From contig NZ_LN929896.1 of the NCBI RefSeq assembly GCF_001493375.1, forward strand, positions 62,001 to 126,000: a stretch of DNA of 64,000 nt, written 5' to 3'. Source of the stretch: Streptomyces specialis. Lineage in GTDB: Bacteria; Actinomycetota; Actinomycetes; Streptomycetales; Streptomycetaceae. A program made the translations under genes and the position numbers. Positions 28,431 to 36,557 of this stretch are shown here, piece by piece; the stretch's first letter is position 1, and the number at the start of each line of letters is the position of its first letter. The notes beneath the pieces are model-generated. The model had not been told where the DNA came from. It searched no databases and saw only the letters and a program-made list of their open reading frames with translations.

Positions 28431-29596
28431 GCCGTTTCCTGTTCGTCGTTCCGCCCCTGGTCGGGCACATCAACCCGGCGGCGGCCGTCGCCGGTGAGCT
28501 GGCCGCCCGGGGGCACGAGGTGGCGTGGGCCGGGCACCCGGGGCTGCTGGGCCGGCTGCTCACCCGGCAGGACCCGGTGTTCCCGGTGGACACCCCGGAG
28601 GAGAAGCCGCGTCCGGCCGGGCTGCGCGGGTTCGCGGCGCTGAAGCATCTGTGGGAGGAAGGCTTCGTGCCGCTGGCCGAGGCGATGGAGCCCGGCGTCG
28701 AGCGGGCGATCCGGGCCTTCCACCCGGACGTGGCGGTGGTGGACCAGCAGACGGTGGCGGGCGCCCTGGTGGCGGAGCGGTCCGGGCTGCCGTTCGTGAC
28801 GTCGATGACCACCTCCGCCGAGCTGCTGGGCGCGGCCGGAACGCCCAAGGTGGACGAGTGGATCCGCGAACGCCTCGGCGAGCTGCGGCAGCGGATCGGG
28901 GACGGGCGGGCGGCGTACGATCCGCGGTTCTCGCCGCTGCTGACCCTGGCCTTCACCACGGTTGACCTGGTCGGGCCCTACCCGGACCCGGGCGGCCCGG
29001 TGGCGTTCGTCGGCCCGGCGCTGGCCGAGCGGCCCGACGATCCCGGCTTCCCCTGGGACTGGGTGGACGCGGACCCGGACCGGCGGCTGGTGCTGCTGAC
29101 GATGGGCACGGTCAACTCGGAGGCGGGCGCCCGTTTCCTGTCGGAGGCCGTGGAGGCGGTCCGGGCCAGGCCCGGGCGGCTGCGGGCGGTCGTCGCCGAT
29201 CCCGGCGGCGCCCTGGGCGAGGAGCCGTTCCGTGACGACCACGTGCTGATCGCGCGGTCCGTCCCGCAGGGGGCGCTTCTGGAGCGGGCCGCCGCCGTGG
29301 TCTGCCACGCGGGCCACAACACCGTGGCCGAGGCGCTGTGGAACGGCGTTCCGCTGGTTGTGGCCCCGATCCGGGACGATCAGCCCGCCGTCGCGATGCA
29401 GGTCACCGAGGCGGGTGCCGGGGTGCGGGTCCGCTTCGCCCGCGCGGACCGCCAGTCGGTCGGGGCCGCGCTGGACACCGTGCTCGACAACCCCGTGTAC
29501 GCGGCGGCGGCCCGCCGGATCGGGGACTCGTTCCGCGCGGCGGGCGGTGCCGCCGCCGCCGCGTCCCATGTGGAGAAGCTCGCGGCCGACGCGTGA
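28427..29596 (+). CDS. Family 1 (MGT-like) glycosyltransferase
   Basis: A 389-aa GT-B enzyme. The N-terminus has the acceptor-side motif PPLVGHINPAAAV with the likely catalytic His. The C-terminal donor-binding signature is VVCHAGHNTVAEALWNGVPL followed by DDQP. This is the UGT/MGT family that glycosylates lipids, polyketides and macrolides with NDP-sugars. Coupled by ATGA to the hydrolase gene, it probably adds a sugar to a hydroxyl or carboxyl of the lipid made by the upstream synthase. Sugar and acceptor position are unknown; no sugar biosynthesis genes are adjacent. Confidence 0.9.
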   Translation: MSRFLFVVPPLVGHINPAAAVAGELAARGHEVAWAGHPGLLGRLLTRQDPVFPVDTPEEKPRPAGLRGFAALKHLWEEGFVPLAEAMEPGVERAIRAFHPDVAVVDQQTVAGALVAERSGLPFVTSMTTSAELLGAAGTPKVDEWIRERLGELRQRIGDGRAAYDPRFSPLLTLAFTTVDLVGPYPDPGGPVAFVGPALAERPDDPGFPWDWVDADPDRRLVLLTMGTVNSEAGARFLSEAVEAVRARPGRLRAVVADPGGALGEEPFRDDHVLIARSVPQGALLERAAAVVCHAGHNTVAEALWNGVPLVVAPIRDDQPAVAMQVTEAGAGVRVRFARADRQSVGAALDTVLDNPVYAAAARRIGDSFRAAGGAAAAASHVEKLAADA

Positions 29597-29622
29597 CACC
29601 CCGACTTGGAAGAGGCACGGAC

Positions 29623-30684
29623 ATGGACACACGCACGGCCGAGATCGCCGAGCTGCGCGACGCCTACCGGGCGGAACTGGCCGCGGGCATCAAGCGGTTC
29701 TTCCTGCCCCGGCGCACCACCTGCCCGTGGTGCGAGTCGTCGGCGCTGACGCTGCGGATGCGCACCCGCGACTGGGTGCAGGGCAAGCCGGGGCTCTTCA
29801 CCCTGGACCGGTGCCGGAACTGCGGGCACGTCTTCCAGAATCCCCGGCTCAACCAGGACGGCCTGGATTTCTACTACCGCGATTTCTACGACGGACTCGG
29901 CCGGGAAACCACCGAGACCGTGCTCCAGGGAAGGGGCAGCCCGCGCCGCTACGAGGCGAGCGTCGACGCCCTGACCCCGCACATCGCGCCGCGCACCTGG
30001 CTGGACGTGGGCACCTCGTACGGCTTTTTCTGCGCGGCGGCGAAGAAAGTGCTGCCGGGAACGGAATTCGACGGGCTGGACATGGGCGAGGCCGTGGAGG
30101 ACGCCGCCAAGGCGGGCCGGATTTCCCACGCCTACCGCGGTCTGCTCACCGAGCTGGCCGGTGACCTGGCCGGCCGGTACGACACGGTCAGCATGTTCCA
30201 CTACCTGGAGCACACGCTGGACCCGCGCGCCGAACTCCAGGCGGCACGCACCGCGTTGCGCCCCGGCGGGCATCTGCTGATCGAGATCCCCGACCCGCAG
30301 TCCCTGTCCGCACGGCTGCTGGGCAAGTGGTGGGTGCCGTGGTTCCAGCCGCAGCACCTCCAGTTGATGCCGTCGGCCAACCTGCGGGAGGAGCTGAACC
30401 GGAGCGGGTTCTCCGTGGTCGCCGAGGAGCGCGGCACCGCGCACATCCCGGTGGACCTCATCGGCGCCGGCTGGTTCGTCCTCAACCAGATGCTCCCCAA
30501 GGAGGACGCGCCGTGGCGGGAGGAGCCGCCGCCGCGGCTGGCCCAGGCGACGCGCAAGGCCGGACTGCTGGCCGGGCTGCCGGTCCTGCTCGGCCTGCAC
30601 GCCGTGGAGTTGCTCGCCTCGCCGCTGGCCCGCCGTTCCCGGCTGGCCAACGCCTACCGGCTGATCGCGCGCCGGGACAATTGA
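29623..30684 (+). CDS. Zinc-ribbon class I SAM-dependent methyltransferase
   Basis: A 353-aa protein. N-terminal Cys pairs (TCPWCES and RCRNCGHVFQNP) form a probable zinc ribbon, followed by a Rossmann methyltransferase core with SAM motif WLDVGTSYGFF (about residue 126) and the post-motif LRPGGHLLIEIP. This layout resembles sugar C-methyltransferases and lipopolysaccharide/polyketide tailoring enzymes. It starts 26 bp after the glycosyltransferase, with AGAGG upstream, and is probably the last gene of the PKS operon. It could methylate either the sugar or the lipid. Confidence 0.85.
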   Translation: MDTRTAEIAELRDAYRAELAAGIKRFFLPRRTTCPWCESSALTLRMRTRDWVQGKPGLFTLDRCRNCGHVFQNPRLNQDGLDFYYRDFYDGLGRETTETVLQGRGSPRRYEASVDALTPHIAPRTWLDVGTSYGFFCAAAKKVLPGTEFDGLDMGEAVEDAAKAGRISHAYRGLLTELAGDLAGRYDTVSMFHYLEHTLDPRAELQAARTALRPGGHLLIEIPDPQSLSARLLGKWWVPWFQPQHLQLMPSANLREELNRSGFSVVAEERGTAHIPVDLIGAGWFVLNQMLPKEDAPWREEPPPRLAQATRKAGLLAGLPVLLGLHAVELLASPLARRSRLANAYRLIARRDN

Positions 30685-30778
30685 CACGGGCCGCGCCCGG
30701 CGCGGGAATTCATCCCCCCGGGCGCACCGCCGTCGCACGGGTATGCGCCGGGCTGACAAGAAACTTCCGGACCCGAAG

Positions 30779-30807
30779 TTGACCGTGGATTTCCGGTGTG
30801 TTACCTG
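30779..30807 (+). promoter_or_regulatory. Possible promoter of the secreted lipase gene
   Basis: TTGACC (30779-30784) and a 17-bp spaced TACCTG hexamer, with TGACAAG at 30754-30760 upstream. It partly resembles the shared promoter class of the PKS and surface proteins, but the -10 is weaker and the box distance is 25 bp. Confidence 0.35.
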
Positions 30808-30853
30808 GCACGCTCAAATCTCCACCCGAATGGCCGGACGAAAGGTTGCTTCA

Positions 30854-32095
30854 GTGCTTTCAATGTTGTCCCGCCGGCGGCCGGGAAAACGAATCCTGGC
30901 TCCGGCCGCGGCCGTCCTGCTCCTGTTCGCCGGTGCGGGACCGGTGGCGGCCGGGGCACCGTCCGAGGCGCCGCCCCCCGTCGCCGAGGACGACTTCTAC
31001 GTGCCGCCGAGCCCGCTGCCCGAGGGTGAGCCCGGCGACATCATCCGCTCGCGTGAGGCTCTGCCGGGCGGTCCGACCGCCCAGTCGCTGGGCACCGCGT
31101 GGCAGGTGATGTACCTGTCCACCGACGCGCTCGGCGAGCCCGTCGCCGTCACCGGCATGGTCGTCGTGCCGAAGAACCAGGACCCGGCCGACGTGCCCAT
31201 CGTCGCCCTGGCCCCCGGCACCCACGGTCCCGCCGCGCGCTGCGCGCCCTCCGGCATGATCAACGAGGGCGCGTTCTACGAGCAGGGCGCGCTCAACGAC
31301 ATGCTCCGCGCCGGTTACGCCGTCGCGATCACCGACTACGAGGGCTACCACGCCGACCCGACCAGCACCTACATGGTCGGCCAGTCGATGGGCCCGGCGG
31401 TCATCAACTCCGTCCGGGCGGCCCAGCGGCTGACCGAGACGGGTCTGTCGGAGGACGCGCAGGTCTTCTTCCGCGGCTACTCGCAGGGCGGCGCCGCCGC
31501 CATGTGGGCCGGCCAGCTCCAGCCCGAGTACGCGCCCGAGCTGAACCTGGCGGGCGTCGTCGGCGGCGGTGTCCCGGCCGACCTGATCCAGGTGGCGCTG
31601 CCCCTGGAGGGCCAGCGCGGCATGGGCGTGCTGCTGTACGCGCTGCTCGGCCTGGACCAGGCGTACCCGGAGCTGAACCTGGACGCCTCCCTCACCGACG
31701 AGGGCCGCGCCATGTACGCGGAGATGCAGGAGGGTTCCTGCACCGTGGAGCTGCTCAACGACTACATCGGCAAGACGCTCCAGGACTACATGACGACCGT
31801 CCCGGTGCTGGACGACTCCTGGCAGGGCCGTCTCGGTGAGAACCGGCTCGGTGGCGCCGCGATCGAGGTGCCCGTCTTCCAGTACCACGTCATCGACGAC
31901 GACATCGTCGACTACTCCCAGGGCCAGGTGCTGCGCGACGAGTACTGCGCGCAGGGTGTGGAACTGACCTGGACCGCCTACGAATCCGGGGGCCTGCACA
32001 CCGACGGAATCGGCCTGGGCAACGACGACGCCGCGGCGTTCATCGCGGACCGGGTGGCCGGCACCCCCGCCACCACCACCTGCGACACCCACTGA
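30854..32095 (+). CDS. Secreted lipase (secretory lipase family)
   Basis: About 413 aa with a Sec signal (SRRRPGKRILAPAAAVLLLF...) and a mature alpha/beta hydrolase of the secretory lipase/LIP family. The nucleophile Ser210 lies in RGYSQGGAA; LAPGTHG near residue 120 supplies the oxyanion loop; a likely catalytic His is in ESGGLHTDG near the end. Four Cys suggest disulfides. GTG at 30854 is chosen because GAAAGG lies about 9 bases upstream; an ATG three codons later or at 30830 is also possible. It follows the PKS operon and could process the exported lipid, or simply be a nutritional lipase. Confidence 0.85.
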   Translation: MLSMLSRRRPGKRILAPAAAVLLLFAGAGPVAAGAPSEAPPPVAEDDFYVPPSPLPEGEPGDIIRSREALPGGPTAQSLGTAWQVMYLSTDALGEPVAVTGMVVVPKNQDPADVPIVALAPGTHGPAARCAPSGMINEGAFYEQGALNDMLRAGYAVAITDYEGYHADPTSTYMVGQSMGPAVINSVRAAQRLTETGLSEDAQVFFRGYSQGGAAAMWAGQLQPEYAPELNLAGVVGGGVPADLIQVALPLEGQRGMGVLLYALLGLDQAYPELNLDASLTDEGRAMYAEMQEGSCTVELLNDYIGKTLQDYMTTVPVLDDSWQGRLGENRLGGAAIEVPVFQYHVIDDDIVDYSQGQVLRDEYCAQGVELTWTAYESGGLHTDGIGLGNDDAAAFIADRVAGTPATTTCDTH

Positions 32096-32138
32096 TAACT
32101 GAGCCGATAACCGAGCCGTTCTCCCGGCACCCGCACCG

Positions 32139-32167
32139 CCCCCGTACCGTCACCGACGGTACGGGGG
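32139..32167. terminator. Bidirectional hairpin terminator
   Basis: A perfect 13-bp stem (CCCCCGTACCGTC with its complement) and an ACC loop lie between the converging lipase and sigma-like genes. It marks the right end of the lipid biosynthesis region. Confidence 0.85.
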
Positions 32168-32178
32168 TGGTCGGCTTG

Positions 32179-32601
32179 TCAGGGCCGCTCGCCCGGCAGC
32201 AGGCCGCGCACGGCGGGGCTGCGCAGCAGGCAGCGGACGGTGTCCTCCTCCTCGCCCATCGCCGTGGCCACGGCGGCCGGTTCGTAGCCCAGCAGGTGAT
32301 GCAGCGCGTAGGCGTCGTACTGCGCCGGGCTGAGGACCGTGCACGGCCGGCCGGCCCCCTCGCGGACGCGCGAGGTGAGCAGGGCCCAGGCGTGGGAGGC
32401 GGGGTTGGGTGAGCTGAGGAAGTCGCGCCAGCCGCCGAACAGGTCGGCGAAGACGGCCCCGACCGCCTCCTCGGCCGCCGGGGCGGGCAGGTGCAGCCGG
32501 GCGTAGCCCAGGTAGTGCCCTCGGTGCAGGGCGACGAACGCCTCGCAGTCGGGCGGCAGTCGGCGGGCGGTCGGCCCCTCGCGGGGCGTGGATGCGCGCA
32601 T
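32179..32601 (-). CDS. Sigma-70-like (ECF-type) small protein
   Basis: A 140-aa protein. The N-terminal part resembles sigma region 2 (AFVALHRGHYLGYARLHLPA...AEEAVGAVFADLF). The C-terminal part resembles a region 4 helix-turn-helix (LSPAQYDAYALHHLLGYEPA then MGEEEDTVRCLL). It is shorter than a normal ECF sigma factor, so it may be a truncated or repurposed sigma-like regulator. It lies 45 bp downstream of the XRE regulator and is probably co-transcribed with it. Confidence 0.7.
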   Translation of the reverse strand: MRASTPREGPTARRLPPDCEAFVALHRGHYLGYARLHLPAPAAEEAVGAVFADLFGGWRDFLSSPNPASHAWALLTSRVREGAGRPCTVLSPAQYDAYALHHLLGYEPAAVATAMGEEEDTVRCLLRSPAVRGLLPGERP

Positions 32602-32646
32602 GGTGATCGGCCTTCGGTTCCGGGGGACAACGGGCGGGCCGCGGCC

Positions 32647-33735
32647 TCAGCCGAGCGCCTCGGCCGGGTACGGCCCGGCGCCGGCCGGGACGGCCGTGAG
32701 CACAGGGCTGTGGGCGGCGTGCCACAGCGGGAGGAACGCCTCCGGCTGGCCGCCGAGGGCGTGCACGAGCCGGTCGACCGTGGCCCAGTCCGCGGTGCGG
32801 CGGCCGGTCAGCAGGGCGTTGATGTCGTCGGTGCTGAGCAGCCCGTGGCTGGCGGTGCGGATCAGCTCGGGCGCGGGCCGCTGCGCCGCGAGGTGCAGCC
32901 CGCGCAGCGCCGCGTGCAGGGTGTCGGGGCCGGCCGGGCGGGCGCTGAGGCCGCGCGCGGCCTTCCACAGCGGCAGGATCTCGGCCGGGTCGCCGTCGCA
33001 CGTCTCGGCCAGGCACTGGGCGAGGCGCCAGGACGGGCGGCGCTTCCCGGCGAGCACGCGGGAGATGTAGGAGGGCGAGACGCCGGCCAGCCTGCCCAGC
33101 TCCCGCAGGGTGCGCCCGCTGGAGCGCTGGAGCGTGGTCAGGGCGCGGGCCAGCGTGTCCGGCTCGGGCACCGCGCCCGGGTCCTGGCCGGTCGGGTCGG
33201 GGTGTCGCCGGCGGGGCGTGAACGCGGAGCCGGCGACCCAGCCGGAGCCCGGCGGGCCGCCCCCGTCGTCGTCCTGCCGCACGCCGTCGTCGCGGGCGGT
33301 GGGGCTCATCCGGTGCTGCATGCGCCGTTCGATGGCGTGCGCCGACCAGTCGGTGCGCAGCTTGACCGGGGTGACGCTCATCGACTCGGCGATCATCGCG
33401 GCCCTGACCTTCCGGGTGCGGGCCTGCTGGACGGCGGCGAACCGCACGTCGCGCAGCCCGCGTTCGACCTCGGCCGCCAGGCGCAGGACGCGCAGCGGCA
33501 GTTCGCCGGTGGCGTCGTCGGCGTGGGCGGCCTTCACCAGGCGGTCGGTCAGGCGCGCCAGGTCCTCGGCGAGCCGCCGGACATACTGGGAGTACCGTTC
33601 GGCGTCCGGGGAGGGCGTGGCGCGGGAGGCTCGGTACGCCGCGTCGCGGCACCGTTTGTCGCAGTACTCCTTGGGCCGCCCGGAGCGGTTCTGCTCCACG
33701 GGTTTGCGGCACTTCGAGTTCTTGCAGCGGGTCAT
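32647..33735 (-). CDS. XRE-type regulator with N-terminal zinc-finger-like motif
   Basis: A 362-aa protein. The N-terminus has regularly spaced Cys (MTRCKNSKCRKPVEQ, EYCDKRCRDAAY), likely binding zinc. The middle is helical and charged. From about residue 205 there is an XRE helix-turn-helix (LRELGRLAGVSPSYISRVLA). The rest is helical with Trp-containing repeats (EILPLWKAARG and AFLPLWHAAHS), possibly a duplicated ligand-sensing motif. It lies upstream of, and is likely co-transcribed with, the small sigma-like gene. Targets unknown. Confidence 0.78.
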   Translation of the reverse strand: MTRCKNSKCRKPVEQNRSGRPKEYCDKRCRDAAYRASRATPSPDAERYSQYVRRLAEDLARLTDRLVKAAHADDATGELPLRVLRLAAEVERGLRDVRFAAVQQARTRKVRAAMIAESMSVTPVKLRTDWSAHAIERRMQHRMSPTARDDGVRQDDDGGGPPGSGWVAGSAFTPRRRHPDPTGQDPGAVPEPDTLARALTTLQRSSGRTLRELGRLAGVSPSYISRVLAGKRRPSWRLAQCLAETCDGDPAEILPLWKAARGLSARPAGPDTLHAALRGLHLAAQRPAPELIRTASHGLLSTDDINALLTGRRTADWATVDRLVHALGGQPEAFLPLWHAAHSPVLTAVPAGAGPYPAEALG

Positions 33736-33934
33736 ACTGCCTCTGCTCGACGGACATCGGGGGGAGACCCCGGATGTGGTGATGCCGTCTCGTCGTTTCG
33801 TCGCGAGGCGGCACAGGACTGGCCCGGAATCCGGGCGAAACCCCCGGCGGGCGTGGGGCGGGGGGCGCGCGGCGCGCGGCGGGCGCGCTCCCGGGGTGTG
33901 CGCCGGGGCGGCGGGGAGCCGCCCCGGCCGACGA

Positions 33935-34219
33935 TCAGTCGCAGTCGGGGCGATTCGGGCGACAACGGGCGCGGGGCCGTCGGGCTGCTTCCCTCAGCAG
34001 CGCCGCGCCGGCCACCGCGAGGGCGGTCGGCACGCAGAGGCGGAGCACCAGCGACCGGGCGAGGAGGGCGAGGAGCGGCGCCGGGCGGCTGTTGCCCGTC
34101 CTGGCACGGGATTCGGGGGTTTGAAACGCCGGGTGGCGCGGGATGCTACCGTCACGCGATGACGGTGCCCCGTTGGGAGACGGGTCGCGTCGATTCGACG
34201 GCAAGCGGTCGGGAGGCAT
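33935..34219 (-). CDS. Short hypothetical protein with strong ribosome site
   Basis: A 94-aa frame starting MPPDRLPSNRRDPSPNGAPS, with AAGGAGG ideally placed 5-6 bases before the ATG. It has one possible hydrophobic helix (PLLALLARSLVLRLCVPTAL) and an Arg/Cys-rich tail. The composition is not convincing for a full protein; it may be the remnant of a longer gene or a leader. I do not recognise it. Confidence 0.35.
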   Translation of the reverse strand: MPPDRLPSNRRDPSPNGAPSSRDGSIPRHPAFQTPESRARTGNSRPAPLLALLARSLVLRLCVPTALAVAGAALLREAARRPRARCRPNRPDCD

Positions 34220-34345
34220 GAGCCCCTCCTTGGGATCGTGAGTCGGTAACTGTCGGAGGAGCCCGGCAACTTGGCTGCCAGACCGGCCGGGTTCCTTCGT
34301 CTGCCGGGGACGCTACCCCGCCAACCCTGTGACACGCCAGCATTA
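34220..34345 (-). promoter_or_regulatory. Structured-looking 5' leader, unidentified
   Basis: On the minus strand, the 120 bases before the ATG at 34219 are rich in short complementary blocks (GGCGGGGTAGCGTCCCC; AACCCGGCCGG; GGCAGCCAAGTTGCCGGG) and end in CTCCGACAGTTACCGACTC before the ribosome site. This looks like a folded untranslated leader. It lacks the conserved GGGTGAATC and CAGCTAACC blocks I would expect of a c-di-AMP riboswitch, so no class is assigned. Confidence 0.3.
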
Positions 34346-34479
34346 CGAGATGTAATCGGGATGATGGGGCCGCTCCCGCGACGAATCCCCTCAACGCCGC
34401 ACATTGGCTTGTCAAAATCGGTCAACACATGACCAACTCCGGTCACGGGTCGACGGCCTGACGTCCGTCCGGCGGCATC

Positions 34480-35622
34480 TCAGCGCTCCGGGAAGACCGC
34501 CGCGCGCAGCAGCCGCCGCCCCGCCCTGAGCACGGGTTCGGCCCTGGTGGGGCCCGCGTTGGCCAGTACCTGCCTCTTATACACCCCTGGCGGAAGCCGG
34601 CCGCGCCACCCCCCGCCAACGCCGGCAGCGCCAGATGTGTAAAAGAGCCAGCCCCCGCCGGGCCGCCCCCCCCCGCCGCCCGCCGCCCCCGCCCCGGCGT
34701 CCGGGCTGAAGCCGGCGAACGCGGTGAACCCCCCGGTTCCCCCGGTGTGCCACAGCAGTGCGCGCGAGCCGACGACGCGGTGTGTCCAGCCCAGGCAGAC
34801 GTCGTTGTCGCCGCCGTCGTACCGGCGGTGGGGCAGGCGGACGGCCGTCAGGGCGGCGGCCAGGGGCGTCGTCTCCGGATGGAGATGGGCCAGCAGATAA
34901 CGCAGCAGGTCGGCGCCGGTGGTGTACAGCGCGCCGGCCCCGGCGAGGGCGTCGAGGGTCCAGTGCGGGACGGGACGGCCGCGCCGGTGCCCGGTCGCGG
35001 GCACCGGCGGACCGGCGCCGGGGACGCCGGTGTCGCGCATCTCCAGGGGCCGCAGCACCCGTTCGGTGACCAGCGTGACGTAGTCCGTGCCGGCGGCGTT
35101 GGCGAGCAGCGTGCCGAGCAGGCCCATGCCGTACGTCGAGTACCGCGCGGTGCGGCGGCGGGGGCGCGTCCGCGCGGTGGCCCGGTACAGGTCCTCGGCC
35201 CGGTACCGGGCGTAGGGGTTGGAGATCCACTGCCGCAGGCCGCGGCGGTAGACGTTGCGCGGCAGGTTGGGCAGGCCGCCGCTGTGGGTGGCCAGGTCCA
35301 GCAGCGTGACGGGCGGTCCGGCGCCGCGGCGGGGCGCGGCGCCGGCGGGCAGATAGGTCTCGATGGGGTCGGCGTAGCGCACATCGCCCCGGACCGCCAT
35401 CTCGGCCAGGAGCAGGGCGGTGAACGTCTTGGTGACCGAGCCCAGCGCGAACGGCGTGTCCGCGGTGGCCGGTTCGGCGGCGGGCCGCCGGTCCAGCCGC
35501 CCGGCGGCGCGCACCACGCGCTCCGGCCCGCGGATCATCAGGGCCACCGCGCCGGGGACGGCCGGGTCGTCCAGCAGGCCGTCCGTGGCCGCGCGCAGTG
35601 CCCCGGCCGGATCCGTGCTCAC
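34480..35622 (-). CDS. Beta-lactamase-fold serine hydrolase, interrupted by adapter sequence
   Basis: A class C beta-lactamase/DD-peptidase-like protein with SxxK in LGSVTKTFTALL, a Tyr motif near YSTYGMG, and a KTG-like HTGGTGG. GTG start (VSTDPAGALRAATDGLL) overlaps the previous gene as GTGA. The usual C-terminus (VLANAGPTRAEPVLRAG) is separated from FSPDAGAG by about 38 residues encoded by degraded Nextera adapter and C-rich filler, including LFYTSG and VYKRQ, a familiar translated-adapter signature. The real protein is therefore shorter than the 380 aa read here. It is last in the small cassette with the 79-aa peptide; possible roles are peptide cleavage or an unrelated esterase. Confidence 0.8.
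   Translation of the reverse strand: MSTDPAGALRAATDGLLDDPAVPGAVALMIRGPERVVRAAGRLDRRPAAEPATADTPFALGSVTKTFTALLLAEMAVRGDVRYADPIETYLPAGAAPRRGAGPPVTLLDLATHSGGLPNLPRNVYRRGLRQWISNPYARYRAEDLYRATARTRPRRRTARYSTYGMGLLGTLLANAAGTDYVTLVTERVLRPLEMRDTGVPGAGPPVPATGHRRGRPVPHWTLDALAGAGALYTTGADLLRYLLAHLHPETTPLAAALTAVRLPHRRYDGGDNDVCLGWTHRVVGSRALLWHTGGTGGFTAFAGFSPDAGAGAAGGGGGRPGGGWLFYTSGAAGVGGGWRGRLPPGVYKRQVLANAGPTRAEPVLRAGRRLLRAAVFPER
34570..34651. other. Degraded Nextera adapter pair (assembly artefact)
   Basis: CTGCCTCTTATACACCCCT (34570-34588) matches the inverse Tn5 mosaic end at 16 of 19 bases. AGATGTGTAAAAGAGCCAG (34633-34651) matches the forward mosaic end at 17 of 19. CGCCGGCAGCGCC directly before the latter matches the Read 1 adapter extension at 11 of 13. 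The flanking gene continues in frame on both sides, so it is foreign synthetic sequence retained in the assembly. The C-run to its right (34653-34690) is probably part of the same error. Confidence 0.93.
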
Positions 35623-36557
35623 GCGGGGAGCCGGTCCCGGTCGTGGAGCGTCGGGTCGAGGGCGCGGGAGACCGTGAGGGTCCCGGCGACGACGGCGACG
35701 ATCGTGGGGTGGTGGTGGTTGGGGAACGCCCGCAGCGGGTCGTCCGGCGGGCGGGTGACGCCGTTGGGCACCATGCCGTCGGCGCGCTGGGCCGCCGCGA
35801 ACGACTCCCAGATCCCGGCGTGGAAACGGGGCCGTTCCAGGCACATGTCGACCATCAGGAACTCACCGAGCAGGTCCCAGGTCCTGGTCTCGGCGAAGAC
35901 CTCGGCCCACACCGGCAGCCACCGCTCCAGATACTCCTGCATCGGGACCGGCAGCCCGGCCGGATCGGCGCCCCAGTCCGTGAGGTGGAAGACGGTGTGC
36001 GTGACGCCGTACGCGTTGCTCGCGTCCAGCATCCACGGCTCGGGCATGCCGCCCAGCCACGTCCGGCCGATCTGCTCCGCCAGGTCCGGCGGGTCCGGCA
36101 GGCCGAGCCGGCGCCGCGACGCCAGCAGGCCCAGCCGGCGGTTCGGCACGTGCTCGGTGAACCGCGCGGCGCGCAGGCCGTCCAGATGGAGCGCCAGCTC
36201 CTCCAGCCGGGGGTGGCGGTAACCCGAGGTGGCGAACTGCCCGTAGATCTCCCAGGGGTAGGTCGCCGCCGGGGTGTAGCACTGCAACTCGTACAGCAGC
36301 TCGCCCTCACGGAACTCCCGCCACGCGAAGTCGAGCAGCTCGCGCGCGGTGCGCGAACTGTCCGGCCCGGCGACGGCCGCGCGCAGCAGCAGCCCGGCGG
36401 CGAGCGCCAGCTCGCTCAGGGACTTCAGCGCCTCGCCCCTGACCTCGTGGTCCTCGACGTCGCGCGGCAGCGCGAAGGACGAGCGCATCCGGGACAGCCA
36501 GGCCAGGGCCCGGTCGGTGACCTGCTGGGCCAGCCGGACCGTCGCGGCGTCGATCAC
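35619..36557 (-). CDS. DUF6895-like protein
   Basis: A 312-aa soluble, helical protein starting VIDAATVRLAQQVTDRALAW. It has many Trp and aromatic residues in characteristic blocks (RTWLGGMPEPWMLDASNAYG; THTVFHLTDWG; PNHHHPTIVAVVAG). The pattern resembles the actinobacterial DUF6895 family as I recall it; no catalytic residues are established, though the His-rich C-terminal block could bind metal. GTG start overlaps the upstream frame's stop as GTGA, and its own stop overlaps the serine hydrolase start. The tight coupling suggests a common pathway. Confidence 0.72.
   Translation of the reverse strand: MIDAATVRLAQQVTDRALAWLSRMRSSFALPRDVEDHEVRGEALKSLSELALAAGLLLRAAVAGPDSSRTARELLDFAWREFREGELLYELQCYTPAATYPWEIYGQFATSGYRHPRLEELALHLDGLRAARFTEHVPNRRLGLLASRRRLGLPDPPDLAEQIGRTWLGGMPEPWMLDASNAYGVTHTVFHLTDWGADPAGLPVPMQEYLERWLPVWAEVFAETRTWDLLGEFLMVDMCLERPRFHAGIWESFAAAQRADGMVPNGVTRPPDDPLRAFPNHHHPTIVAVVAGTLTVSRALDPTLHDRDRLPA

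Larger units (their letters stand above)
33736..34479. other. Low-coding region between XRE regulator and serine hydrolase
   Basis: About 740 bp with no confidently recognised gene. It contains one short minus-strand reading frame with an excellent ribosome site (33935-34219) and a structured-looking stretch upstream of it (34220-34345). Confidence 0.5.

Noticed and set aside
34220..34345. c-di-AMP (ydaO) riboswitch
   Set aside because: Overall look is tempting, but the conserved GGGTGAATC and CAGCTAACC blocks are missing or altered.
34570..34651. Transposon or insertion sequence end with inverted repeats
   Set aside because: The inverted 19-mers match synthetic Tn5 mosaic ends plus sequencing primer, with only about 45 bp between and no transposase or target duplication.
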